Below, piece by piece: positions 1 through 8,297 of a DNA stretch of 64,000 nt. The notes under the pieces are model-generated. The model was not told the DNA's origin. It did not search any database and saw only the letters and a program-made list of their open reading frames with translations. A program made the position numbers and the translations under genes. The stretch is from assembly GCF_000718635.1 (NCBI RefSeq), contig NZ_JOBF01000009.1, forward strand, positions 171,042 to 235,041, read 5' to 3'. The stretch is from Streptomyces varsoviensis (lineage in GTDB: Bacteria > Actinomycetota > Actinomycetes > Streptomycetales > Streptomycetaceae). Within the stretch, counting starts at the first letter, position 1. Each line of letters opens with the position of its first letter.

Positions 1-690
1 ACCCGCGGCCCCGTCCCCGCCAGCCTGCTCCCCAAGGACCCCTACCCGTTCGATCCGGCGGCCGCGAAGCAACTGCTCACGGACCACGGCTGGGTCATGC
101 GGGACGGCGTCATGCGGTGCGCGCAGCCCGGCGAGGGCGACGGGCAGTGCGGCAAGGGGATCAAGAAGGGGCAGCGGCTCAAGCTGGAACTCCTCTCCCA
201 GTCCGGCTCGACCGAGACCTCCAACACCATGCAGGTGATGAAGTCCGCGATGAGCAAGGTCGGCATCGACTTCGAGATCCGCCAGCAGCCGCTCAACACC
301 GTGCTCGGCACCACCGTCCCCTGCAAGGAGACCGACGCCGCCTGCAAGAGCTGGCAGATGGGGTTCTTCGGCTCCCAGGGAAGCTGGTACTTCCCGCCCG
401 CCCCCAGCGGCGAGACGCTCTTCGCGACCAACGCGCCCTCCAACATGGGCAACTGGTCCGACCCGAAGACCGACCAGCTCGTCAAGGCCACCGAGTACTC
501 CGGCGACCCGGCCGCCATGCGCGAGTACGCCCAGTACGTGGCCGACCAGGTGCCCGTCCTGTGGACGCCCAACCCCGCGTACCAGGTCTCCGTCATCCGC
601 AACGACCTGCGCGGCGTCGGCCAGAACCCGACGCTCTCCCTCGCGCCCCAGGACTGGTACTTCGTGAAGAAGGGCGGCGAGGGCAAGTGA
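1..690 (+). CDS. Oligopeptide ABC transporter substrate-binding protein (C-terminal part)
   Basis: The frame is open from the first base of the window and ends with TGA at 688-690, so this is the last ~229 residues of a longer protein (the family is usually 550-600 residues). The sequence reads as the C-terminal lobe of a family 5 extracellular solute-binding protein, of the Dpp/Opp type, with repeated Trp/Tyr positions and four cysteines in two close pairs (CAQP...QC and CKETDAAC) that may form disulfides outside the cell. It overlaps the next gene by 4 bases (GTGA), and permeases and ATPase follow directly, so it should deliver peptides or a similar ligand to that transporter. The signal peptide lies upstream of the window and the ligand cannot be told. 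Confidence 0.9.
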   Translation, partial: TRGPVPASLLPKDPYPFDPAAAKQLLTDHGWVMRDGVMRCAQPGEGDGQCGKGIKKGQRLKLELLSQSGSTETSNTMQVMKSAMSKVGIDFEIRQQPLNTVLGTTVPCKETDAACKSWQMGFFGSQGSWYFPPAPSGETLFATNAPSNMGNWSDPKTDQLVKATEYSGDPAAMREYAQYVADQVPVLWTPNPAYQVSVIRNDLRGVGQNPTLSLAPQDWYFVKKGGEGK

Positions 691-1637
691 CCCGCTTCCT
701 CATCAAACGCGTCGGACAGGCCGTCATCGTCCTGTTCCTCGTCTCCATCATCGTCTTCGTCCTCCTGCACCTGCTGCCCGGCGGCCCGGCCCGCGCGATC
801 CTCGGCCCGACCGCCACCCCCGATTCCATCGCGCACTTCAACCACCAGCAGGGCTACGACCGTTCGCTGCCCGTCCAGTACGTGCAGTACCTCGGCCGGC
901 TGCTCACCGGCGACCTCGGCGAGTCGTACAAACTCAACCAGTCCGTCACCTCGCTGATCGGCGAGCGGCTGCCCAAGACGCTCGTCCTGACCGGCCTGGC
1001 CATCGTGCTCGCCGCGATACTCGCCATCCCGCTCGGCATCATCCAGGCCGTCCGCCGCGGCAAGGCCGCCGACTACGTGCTGACCGGCGCCGCCTTCCTC
1101 GCCTATGCCACGCCCGTCTTCTTCCTCGGCCTCATCCTCATCCTGGTCTTCAGCCAGCAGCTCCAGATCTTCCCCGCCGAGGCGCCACAAGCCGACACGA
1201 TCGGCGGCATCCTCTCCGAGCTGCCCGCGCTGGTGCTGCCGGTGGTCACGATGGCGCTCGGCATCATCGCCGCCTTCAGCCGCTATATGCGCTCGGCCGT
1301 GCTGGACAACCTCAGCGAGGAGTACGTGCGCACCGCCCGCGCCAAGGGGCAGTCCGAGGCCCGCATCATGGCCCGGCACGTGCTGCGCAACGCGCTCATC
1401 CCGCTCGCCACCCTCCTCGGCCTCTACCTCCCCACCCTCATCAGCGGCGCCCTCGTCGTCGAGTCGATGTTCAACTACCCGGGGATGGGGCTGCTCTTCT
1501 GGAACTCGGCGCAGGGCTCCGACTTCCCCGTACTGCTCGGCGTCACCCTCGTCGTCGGCGTCGCCACCGTCATCGGCTCGCTGATCACCGACATCGCGTA
1601 CGCCGTCCTCGACCCCCGGATCAGGAGCGTCTCGTGA
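687..1637 (+). CDS. Peptide ABC transporter permease, DppB/OppB type
   Basis: A 316-residue inner-membrane permease. It starts at GTG 687, overlapping the stop of the binding protein; the frame stays open further upstream, but the family N-terminus (TRFLIKRVGQAVIVLF) begins here. There is one N-terminal membrane segment, a periplasmic-side domain (residues ~40-95), then five more segments. The cytoplasmic EAA loop that docks to the ATPase is visible at about residues 210-240 (EEYVRTARAKGQSEARIMARH). It pairs with the following DppC-type permease to form the channel. Tight overlaps on both sides indicate one polycistronic mRNA with translational coupling. Confidence 0.95.
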   Translation: MTRFLIKRVGQAVIVLFLVSIIVFVLLHLLPGGPARAILGPTATPDSIAHFNHQQGYDRSLPVQYVQYLGRLLTGDLGESYKLNQSVTSLIGERLPKTLVLTGLAIVLAAILAIPLGIIQAVRRGKAADYVLTGAAFLAYATPVFFLGLILILVFSQQLQIFPAEAPQADTIGGILSELPALVLPVVTMALGIIAAFSRYMRSAVLDNLSEEYVRTARAKGQSEARIMARHVLRNALIPLATLLGLYLPTLISGALVVESMFNYPGMGLLFWNSAQGSDFPVLLGVTLVVGVATVIGSLITDIAYAVLDPRIRSVS

Positions 1638-2533
1638 CCGCCGCAGCCGTCGAGGCGACGCAGCCGGAAGCCGCCGTCGCCACCCCCAGCCTCGCCCGCC
1701 GCACGCTGAGCGTGTTCGCCCGCAACAAGCTCGCGCTGCTCGGCGCCGTGCTGCTCGTCGGACTCATCGCGTTCTGCTTCCTCGGGCCGCTGATCCACCA
1801 CACCGACCAGGTGCACACCGACCTGAGCCAGGCCAACCTGGCCCCCGGCAGCGCCGGCCACCCCCTGGGCACCACCGACCTCGGCTACGACATGCTCGGC
1901 CGGCTGATGTACGGCGGCCAGACCTCCCTGGAGGTCGGCCTCGCCGCCGGCCTGCTCGCCACCCTCTTCGGCACCGTCTACGGGGCCGTCGCCGGATACT
2001 TCGGCGGCTGGGTCGACGCCGCGATGATGCGCATCACCGACGCCGCCCTCGCCATCCCCGCGCTCTTCCTGCTCGTGGTCGTCGCCGCGATCATCACGCC
2101 CAGCAAGCCCGTCCTCATCCTGATCATCGCCTCGGTGGCCTGGCTCTCCCCGGCCCGCCTCATCCGCGGCGAGGCCCTCGCCCTGCGCAGCCGCGACTAC
2201 ATCCACGCCATGCGGCTGATGGGCGGCGGCGGCAGCCGGGCCGTCTTCCAGCACATCGTCCCGAACGCCATCGGCACGGTCATCGTCAACGCCACCTTCC
2301 AGATCGCCGACGCCATCCTCTACGTCGCCTACCTCTCCTTCCTCGGCCTGTCGATCCCGCCGCCCGCCGCCGACTGGGGCTCCATGCTCTCCTCCGGCAT
2401 CACCTACACGCAGGTCGGCTACTGGTGGCTGATCTTCCCGCCCGGCATCGCGATCGTCCTCGTCGTCGCCGCCTTCAACTTCATCGGCGACGGCCTGCGC
2501 GACGCCTTCGACGTGCGGCTCCAGAAGAACTGA
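1634..2533 (+). CDS. Peptide ABC transporter permease, DppC/OppC type
   Basis: A 299-residue second permease subunit, starting at GTG 1634 in a 4-base overlap with the upstream permease. A ~35-residue cytoplasmic tail precedes the first membrane segment (NKLALLGAVLLVGLIAFCFL). The family motif HPLGTTDLGYDMLGRLMYGG follows at about residues 76-95. The EAA loop for ATPase contact is at about residues 185-215 (RSRDYIHAMRLMGGG). Length and layout match the DppC/OppC family. It is 10 bases ahead of the ATPase gene, in the same operon. Confidence 0.95.
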   Translation: MTAAAVEATQPEAAVATPSLARRTLSVFARNKLALLGAVLLVGLIAFCFLGPLIHHTDQVHTDLSQANLAPGSAGHPLGTTDLGYDMLGRLMYGGQTSLEVGLAAGLLATLFGTVYGAVAGYFGGWVDAAMMRITDAALAIPALFLLVVVAAIITPSKPVLILIIASVAWLSPARLIRGEALALRSRDYIHAMRLMGGGGSRAVFQHIVPNAIGTVIVNATFQIADAILYVAYLSFLGLSIPPPAADWGSMLSSGITYTQVGYWWLIFPPGIAIVLVVAAFNFIGDGLRDAFDVRLQKN

Positions 2534-2543
2534 GGCAACCACC

Positions 2544-4598
2544 ATGACCGACAAGCTCCTGACCATCGAAGACCTGCACGTCGAGATCGCCTCCCGCGCC
2601 CGCACCGTGCACGCCCTCGACGGCGTCGACCTCGACCTCGCGCCGGGCGAAGCCCTCGGCATCGTCGGGGAGTCCGGCTGCGGCAAGACCATGACCGCCC
2701 TGTCCGTGCTCGGGCTCCTCCCCAACGGGGGGCGCATCACCGGCGGGCGCGTCCTCTTCGACGGCACCGACCTGGCCGCCGCCGCCCAGCCCGTCCTGCG
2801 CGACGTACGCGGCAACACCATCGGCATGGTCTTCCAGGACCCGCTCACCTCCCTCAACCCCACCATGACCATCGGCGCCCAGGTCGCCGAGCCGCTGGTG
2901 CTGCACACCGGCGCCACCAAGGCCGAGGCGTGGCGGAAGGCGGAGGAGACCCTGCGGTTGGTCGGCATGCCGCAGCCCGGCGAGCGGATGAAGAACTACC
3001 CGCACCAGCTCAGTGGCGGCATGCGGCAGCGCGTCGCCATCGCCATGGCCCTGGTCTGCGAACCCAAGCTGCTCATCGCCGACGAGCCCACCACCGCCCT
3101 GGACGTCACCACCCAGCACCAGATCCTCGAACTCATCGACGAGCTGCGCGACCGCCTCGGCATGGCGATGATCCTGGTCACCCATGACCTCGGCGTGATC
3201 GCCAAGCGCGTCGACAAGGTCGCCGTCATGTACGCGGGCAAGGTCGCCGAACGGGCGGGCGTACGCCCCCTCTTCGCGGCTCCTCGGCACCGCTACACCC
3301 AGGCGCTCTTCGCCGCCCTGCCCGAGCGCGCCGCCGACGAGTCGCAGCCGCTCGCCACCATCCCGGGCCTCCCGCCGTCCCTGGTCGTACGGCCCACCGG
3401 GTGCCGCTTCGCGCCGCGCTGCGCCTTCGCCACGGACGAGTGCCGGGCGGCGGAGCCGGAGCTCACGGACGCCCTCGACCCGGGGGAGGGCGGCGGGGAG
3501 CACGCCTTCGCCTGCTTCCACCCCGTCGACCCGGAGACCGACCCCGTCGCCGAGGTCGTGCCGCCGGCGCCCGAGGCCGCGCCCGTACGCACCGACGAGT
3601 CGCTGCTCACGCTGCGCGAGGTCGCCAAGGAGTACCCGCTGAACAGCGGGCCGTTCGCGCGTCGCAAGGGCGCCGCCGCCGTCAGCGCGGTGGCCGGGGT
3701 CTCGCTGACCGTCAAGCGCGGCGAGACGTTCGGCATCGTCGGCGAGTCCGGCTGCGGCAAGTCCACCCTCGGCCGGATGGTCGTCGGCCTGGAGGCGCCC
3801 ACCGGCGGCGAGATCCGCTTCGAGGGCCAGGACATCACCGCCCTCGGCCGCAAGGAACTGCGCGCGCACCGCAGGGAGGTGCAGCTCATGTTCCAGGACT
3901 CGTACGCCTCCATGGACCCGCGCTCGCGCGTCGGCGCCATCCTGCGCGAACCGCTCGTCATCCAGGGCATCGGCGACCGGGCCGCCCAGGACGCGCGCAT
4001 CGCCGAACTCCTCGACGAGGTCGGGCTGCCGCGCGGGGCCGTGGACCGCTACCCGCACGAGTTCTCCGGCGGCCAGCGCCAGCGCCTCGGCCTCGCACGG
4101 GCGCTGGCGCTGAGCCCCGCCCTCGTCGTCGCCGACGAACCCGTCTCCGCCCTCGACGTGTCCGTGCAGGCGCAGATCCTCAACCTGATGCGCGACCTGC
4201 AACGCGACAAGGGCCTGACCTACCTGTTCATCTCCCACGACCTCGCCGTGGTGCGGTACCTGGCCGACACGGTCGGCGTGATGTACCTCGGCAAGCTCGT
4301 GGAGACCGGCCCCGCCGAGGCGGTCTTCGGCACCCCGCTGCACCCCTATACGCGCGGGCTGCTCGACACGGTCAACGAGCCCGACCCGACGGCCGAGCCC
4401 ACCGGCACCCCGCTCGGCGGCGAGACTCCCTCGGCCGCCGCGCCGCCCTCCGGCTGCCGCTTCCGCACCCGCTGCCCCATCGCCCAGGACATCTGCGCCA
4501 CCACGGAACCCCCGCCCGCGGAACCGACGGCGGCGGGCCACCGGGTGGCCTGCCACTTCCCGCTGGTGCCGGCGGGGCCCGGCGCTGCCGGGGCGTAG
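2544..4598 (+). CDS. Fused double ATP-binding protein of peptide ABC transporter (OppD-OppF fusion)
   Basis: A 684-residue protein holding two complete ABC ATPase domains that are separate subunits in many bacteria. The first half has Walker A GESGCGKT at about residues 43-50, signature LSGGMRQRV near 156 and Walker B LLIADEP near 176. The second half has Walker A GESGCGKS near 400 and signature FSGGQRQRL near 507. Each half ends in the oligopeptide-family cysteine-rich tail (CRFAPRCAFATDEC, CRFRTRCPIAQDIC). A linker of ~70 residues rich in Pro/Ala/Glu joins them. It energises import by the two permeases upstream. The stop codon falls inside the first unit of a 19-bp repeat. Confidence 0.95.
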   Translation: MTDKLLTIEDLHVEIASRARTVHALDGVDLDLAPGEALGIVGESGCGKTMTALSVLGLLPNGGRITGGRVLFDGTDLAAAAQPVLRDVRGNTIGMVFQDPLTSLNPTMTIGAQVAEPLVLHTGATKAEAWRKAEETLRLVGMPQPGERMKNYPHQLSGGMRQRVAIAMALVCEPKLLIADEPTTALDVTTQHQILELIDELRDRLGMAMILVTHDLGVIAKRVDKVAVMYAGKVAERAGVRPLFAAPRHRYTQALFAALPERAADESQPLATIPGLPPSLVVRPTGCRFAPRCAFATDECRAAEPELTDALDPGEGGGEHAFACFHPVDPETDPVAEVVPPAPEAAPVRTDESLLTLREVAKEYPLNSGPFARRKGAAAVSAVAGVSLTVKRGETFGIVGESGCGKSTLGRMVVGLEAPTGGEIRFEGQDITALGRKELRAHRREVQLMFQDSYASMDPRSRVGAILREPLVIQGIGDRAAQDARIAELLDEVGLPRGAVDRYPHEFSGGQRQRLGLARALALSPALVVADEPVSALDVSVQAQILNLMRDLQRDKGLTYLFISHDLAVVRYLADTVGVMYLGKLVETGPAEAVFGTPLHPYTRGLLDTVNEPDPTAEPTGTPLGGETPSAAAPPSGCRFRTRCPIAQDICATTEPPPAEPTAAGHRVACHFPLVPAGPGAAGA

Positions 4599-4660
4599 GA
4601 AGTCCGGCGGGGCGTGGGACGTCCGGCGGGGCGTAGGAAGCCCGGCGGGGCGTGGGAAGT
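4591..4660 (+). repeat. 19-bp tandem direct repeat, about 3.7 copies
   Basis: Units begin at 4591, 4610, 4629 and 4648 (last one partial). Each is close to GGGCGTAGGAAGTCCGGCG, with A/G change at the seventh base. The first unit contains the TAG stop of the ABC ATPase gene. It lies directly before a hairpin terminator. Its function is unknown; slippage-type expansion is the simplest origin. Confidence 0.85.
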
Positions 4661-4693
4661 AAGGGGCGACCTCCCATGGAGGCCACCCCTTAC
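4659..4693 (+). terminator. Terminator hairpin of the peptide transporter operon
   Basis: Outer arms GTAAGGGG (4659-4666) and CCCCTTAC (4686-4693) and inner arms CCTCC/GGAGG form a long GC-rich hairpin without a strong U run. This is typical of Streptomyces. It sits 61 bases after the last gene of the ABC operon. From 4694 to 4883 I see only a probable promoter region for the phospholipase gene. Confidence 0.65.
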
Positions 4694-4883
4694 TCGTACG
4701 GCCGCTGTTCGCACGTTCCGCGCACCTCGGCACTGCCGCCCGGAGGGCTGGCGTCCAGTTCCGGCCGTTCGTCACCGCCGCGTCGTCGTGCGGTCTTCCC
4801 CCGTCCACCTGCCGTCGCTACGTTCCCCCCGAGTCTCCAATGGCACAGCACCGGACCATTGGCCATCGACTGGGAGGTCGAGC

Positions 4884-7031
4884 TTGTCTTCCGAGATAAC
4901 GCGTAGACGCGCACTGACACTCGGCGCGGGCGCCGCCGCCGTGGGGGCGGCGGGGTCCCTACTGCCGCCGTCGCTCCAGCAGGCGCTGGCGGCCGAGCCG
5001 GCGGCGCTGGGGGCCGGGCCGGAAGCGCTGGCGGCCGGGCGGGGCGGCCGGCGCGGCGGGCTGGGCGACATCCGGCATGTGGTCGTGCTGATGCAGGAGA
5101 ATCGTTCCTTCGATCACTACTTCGGCGCGCTCCGGGGCGTACGCGGCTACGCCGACCGCAACGCCATCAAGCTCCCGAACGGCCGCAGCGTCTTCGAGCA
5201 GCCCGGACGGCTCGGCAACGGCACCGTCCTGCCCTTCGCCGTCCGCGACGCCGCCGCCGCGCAGAAGAAGGACCTCCAGTACATCGGGGCGCTCGACCAC
5301 AGTTGGGACGGCGGCGGCAAGGCGTGGCGCGGCGGCTGGATGGACGGCTGGGTCACCGCCAAGACCGCCGCCACCATGGCCCACTACGACCGCGCCGACG
5401 TGCCGCTGCACTACGAACTCGCCGACACCTTCACGGTCTGCGACGCCTACCACTCCGCCATCCACTCGTCCACCAGCCCCAACCGCAACCACCTGGTCAG
5501 CGGCTGGACCGGCTTCGAGCCGGGCGGCGGCGGGCGGGCCGTCGGCAACGACGCGTACAACGAGGACACCCACCCCGGCTACACGTGGACCACCTACGCC
5601 GAGCGGCTCCAGCGGGCCGGCCACAGTTGGCAGGTCTACCAGGAGTGGGACAACTTCACCGACAACAACCTGGAGTTCTACGCGAGCTTCAAGGCGATCG
5701 CCCGCAAGGCCCTCGCCAAGGTCGACGGCGTGCACAACATGACCGCCTACTACGGCAAGCTGGCCGCCGCCGACACCGCCGGACGGGCGAAGCTGGAGCA
5801 ACTGCTCGCCGAGGGCGTGGCCGCCCTGACCGCCGACGAACGCAGCCTCTACCGGCGCGCCCTGCACCGCGGCGAACCCGGCTCCACCGCCACCGCCTTC
5901 GCCGCCGACGTCGCCTCCGGCAACCTCCCCAAGGTCTCCTACATCGTCCCGTCGGCCGTCGATTCCGAGCACCCCGGCTCGTCCTCGCCGATCGCCAGCG
6001 CCACCATCGTCTACAAGGTCCTCGACGCGCTCGGCAAGAACCCGGACGTCTGGCGGCACACCGCCCTCTTCCTCACGTACGACGAGAACGACGGCTTCTT
6101 CGACCACGTGCCGCCGCCCGTGCCGCCGGACGGCACCAAGGACGAGTTCTGGAAGAACCACCCCGTGGGCCTCGGCATCCGCGTCCCCATGATCGTCATC
6201 TCGCCCTGGACGGTGGGCGGCTACGCCTGCTCCCAGGTGTTCGACCACACCTCCATCACCCGCTTCCTGGAGCGCTGGCTGGGCGTGCGCGAACCCAACA
6301 TCAGCGCGTGGCGGCGCACCGTGTGCGGCGACCTGACCAGCGCCTTCGACTTCTCGCGCGGCCGGCCCCGACCGGCCGTCGACCGCCCCGGCCCGATCCC
6401 CCCGTTCACCGGCCGCTGGAACCCCAAGCCGCCGGCCGACCAGAGGATGCCGCGCCAGGAGGAGGGCGTCCGGCCCGCCCGGCCGCTGCCCTACCAGCCC
6501 GACGCCCACGGCGCGTACGACCGCGCGGCGGGCACGTTCCGCCTCGCGCTGCGCAACACGGGTGCGGCGAGCGCGCACTTCGCGCTCTACCCGTACGCGG
6601 GCGAGTACGCGACCCCGCGCCACCGCGACGTGCTGGGGACGGACACCTGGGACGTACCGGTCGCCAAGGGCGCGTACGACTTCACCCTCACCGGCCCCAA
6701 CGGCTTCCGCCGCGAATTCGCCGGAACCGACCGCGGCGCCGCCGCCGGACTGCACCTGCGCACCACCGTCGACACCCGGCGGCGCGAACTGCACCTGACC
6801 CTGGACAACCGGGGCAGCGCGCCGCTGACGCTCACGCTGAGCGTCGACGCGTACGGCTACGCCGGCCCCCGGACCGTCACCCTCGCACCCGGCCGCAGCC
6901 GCACCCTGCCCTACTCGGCGGCGCGGGCGCACGGCTGGTACGACCTGCGGCTGACCGTCAAGGAGGACGCGACGTTCCGGCGGCGGCTGATGGGCCACAT
7001 CGAGAACGGGAAGGAATCGGTCACGGGCTGA
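4884..7031 (+). CDS. TAT-exported phospholipase C (phosphocholine-specific type)
   Basis: A 715-residue secreted phosphoesterase that should cleave the head group from phosphatidylcholine-like lipids outside the cell. I place the start at TTG 4884, preceded by GGGAGG at 4872-4877. This gives a perfect TAT signal (TRRRALTLGAGAAAVGAAGS, then ALA), whereas upstream in-frame sequence is repeat-like. The phosphoesterase domain shows the family opening VVLMQENRSFDHYFGALRG and later DENDGFFDHVPPP. Two C-terminal beta domains of the DUF756 type (about residues 500-600 and 610-700) complete the architecture. It is a single gene, unlinked to its neighbours. Substrate specificity is inferred from family resemblance only. 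Confidence 0.88.
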   Translation: MSSEITRRRALTLGAGAAAVGAAGSLLPPSLQQALAAEPAALGAGPEALAAGRGGRRGGLGDIRHVVVLMQENRSFDHYFGALRGVRGYADRNAIKLPNGRSVFEQPGRLGNGTVLPFAVRDAAAAQKKDLQYIGALDHSWDGGGKAWRGGWMDGWVTAKTAATMAHYDRADVPLHYELADTFTVCDAYHSAIHSSTSPNRNHLVSGWTGFEPGGGGRAVGNDAYNEDTHPGYTWTTYAERLQRAGHSWQVYQEWDNFTDNNLEFYASFKAIARKALAKVDGVHNMTAYYGKLAAADTAGRAKLEQLLAEGVAALTADERSLYRRALHRGEPGSTATAFAADVASGNLPKVSYIVPSAVDSEHPGSSSPIASATIVYKVLDALGKNPDVWRHTALFLTYDENDGFFDHVPPPVPPDGTKDEFWKNHPVGLGIRVPMIVISPWTVGGYACSQVFDHTSITRFLERWLGVREPNISAWRRTVCGDLTSAFDFSRGRPRPAVDRPGPIPPFTGRWNPKPPADQRMPRQEEGVRPARPLPYQPDAHGAYDRAAGTFRLALRNTGAASAHFALYPYAGEYATPRHRDVLGTDTWDVPVAKGAYDFTLTGPNGFRREFAGTDRGAAAGLHLRTTVDTRRRELHLTLDNRGSAPLTLTLSVDAYGYAGPRTVTLAPGRSRTLPYSAARAHGWYDLRLTVKEDATFRRRLMGHIENGKESVTG

Positions 7032-7089
7032 GCCCCGTCTCCGGCGACGCTCAGACGGCTCTCAGAAAGTACCCCTACGGTGTGCGGCC

Positions 7090-7797
7090 ATGGACACCGA
7101 CAGCACCAAGACCAAGACAGCCAAGACCGACGCCGAGGCGGAGGGCCCGGCCGATGAGACGCCCCTGGTCTCGAAGGAGGATGCCGCGAAGAAGGAGGGT
7201 GCTGCCGGGGGAAGCGTCTCCGAGGTCACCGAGACGGCCTTCGACGCCGACCGGGACTCCGAGACCGGCGGTTCCGCCGAGGAGCGGGACGGGTCCGGCG
7301 AGGAGCGGGACGGGTCCGGCGAGGCGGACGCTCGGGAGGACGCTCGCGAGGACGAGGAGACACCCGAGGAGACCGCCGTACGGCCGGCCCCCTCCGGCGT
7401 GGTCGCCGGGGCCGCGGCCGTCGTCTCCGCGGCCCTCGGCTTCGCCTCCCTGAGCGGCACCTGGCTCGGCACCCTGCTCGCCGAACGCAAGACCCTCACC
7501 GGGCAGATCAAGGTCCAGTCGGGCGGCTCGGCCGACCAGATCGGCATGGTCTACGGCGCCCCCTGGCACACCACCGCCCTCGTCAACGGCGTCTTCGCGC
7601 TCATCGCCGTGATCATCGCCGCCGCCACCCTCGCCTCCCGCCCCCGCACCTCCCCGGCCGGCCCACTGGCCCTCTGGATCCGGGCCGTCGCCTGGGGCGG
7701 AGTGGCGCTCGGCGTCATCGGCGTACTGATCTCGGCGGGCATGTACTTCGACCTCTTCGGCGCCCTCCCGAAGCTCCCCGCCACCGGCGGCCGCTGA
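7090..7797 (+). CDS. Membrane protein with acidic N-terminal region
   Basis: A 235-residue protein I do not recognise by name. The first ~100 residues are very rich in Glu, Asp, Ser, Thr and Gly, with a repeated ERDGSGEE unit, and look disordered. Three hydrophobic stretches follow at about residues 105-128, 160-182 and 195-220, separated by a loop with Lys/Gln/Ser. An integral membrane protein with an acidic cytoplasmic tail is the simplest reading. There is no clear Shine-Dalgarno; TACGGT at 7076-7081 lies 8 bases before the ATG, so a leaderless mRNA is possible. No function is assigned. Confidence 0.7.
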   Translation: MDTDSTKTKTAKTDAEAEGPADETPLVSKEDAAKKEGAAGGSVSEVTETAFDADRDSETGGSAEERDGSGEERDGSGEADAREDAREDEETPEETAVRPAPSGVVAGAAAVVSAALGFASLSGTWLGTLLAERKTLTGQIKVQSGGSADQIGMVYGAPWHTTALVNGVFALIAVIIAAATLASRPRTSPAGPLALWIRAVAWGGVALGVIGVLISAGMYFDLFGALPKLPATGGR

Positions 7798-7826
7798 CCC
7801 CGTGCGCCCCGGCCCTTCATGAGGGG

Positions 7827-7858
7827 GAGGCCCCGAGGCCCCGAGGCCCCGAGGCCCC
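7827..7858 (+). repeat. 8-bp tandem repeat, four copies
   Basis: GAGGCCCC is repeated four times in a row in the 218-base gap between the membrane protein and the small basic protein. The gap also holds several imperfect AAGGCCCCTCGG copies (7874-7922). It resembles microsatellite-type sequence; no function is evident. Confidence 0.8.
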
Positions 7859-8015
7859 GAAAAGGGGGTCTTCTAAGGCCACTTCGGCTCTTCCAAGGCC
7901 CCTCGGCTAAGGCCCCCTCGGCGCCGGAGATGCGGCACTTTCCCGATGCGCCGGGCCTCCCTGGGGGACGAGGCTTCTCGTACCGCGAGAAACCGTCCCA
8001 CCAGGGAGACGCACG

Positions 8016-8273
8016 ATGTTCCACTACGAACTGCACGAGCGCCGCGCCGCCGAACTCCGCCACGAGGCCGCCCGGCAGCGCCTCCTCAAGGAGGCCCGCC
8101 GGTTGCGTGCCGCCGTCCGCCGCGCCGCCCGGCCCGACGCGGGCCGCGGGCGCGACGGCGGCCGGGCGAGGCGGGTGAGGCGGACGGGACGGACGCGGCG
8201 GACGAGGTGGGTGAGCCTGAGCCGTACGGTCCGAGGGCCCGGCGGCGCCCGCGTGCGCCGGGCGACCGCGTGA
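8016..8273 (+). CDS. Small basic protein, function unknown
   Basis: An 85-residue protein starting at ATG 8016 behind a good ribosome-binding site (CAGGGAGACGCACG). The N-terminal half (MFHYELHERRAAELRHEAAR) looks helical and charged. The C-terminal half is almost only Arg, Gly and Thr. Short proteins of this kind are frequent in Streptomyces; I cannot assign a role. The well-placed ribosome-binding site supports the N-terminal part. The Arg-rich tail could be less constrained. Confidence 0.55.
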   Translation: MFHYELHERRAAELRHEAARQRLLKEARRLRAAVRRAARPDAGRGRDGGRARRVRRTGRTRRTRWVSLSRTVRGPGGARVRRATA

Positions 8274-8297
8274 GCGCCGGGCGTTCGGCCGGCCGGG

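Noticed and set aside
2481..4808. A 775-residue minus-strand frame over the ABC ATPase gene
   Set aside because: Composition is the usual antisense shadow (runs of Gly, Asp, Val), with no ribosome-binding site or motif. The plus strand has complete ABC motifs.
5303..7453. A 716-residue plus-strand frame inside the phospholipase gene
   Set aside because: Arg/Pro-rich shadow in an alternative frame of a gene with a full TAT signal and catalytic motifs.
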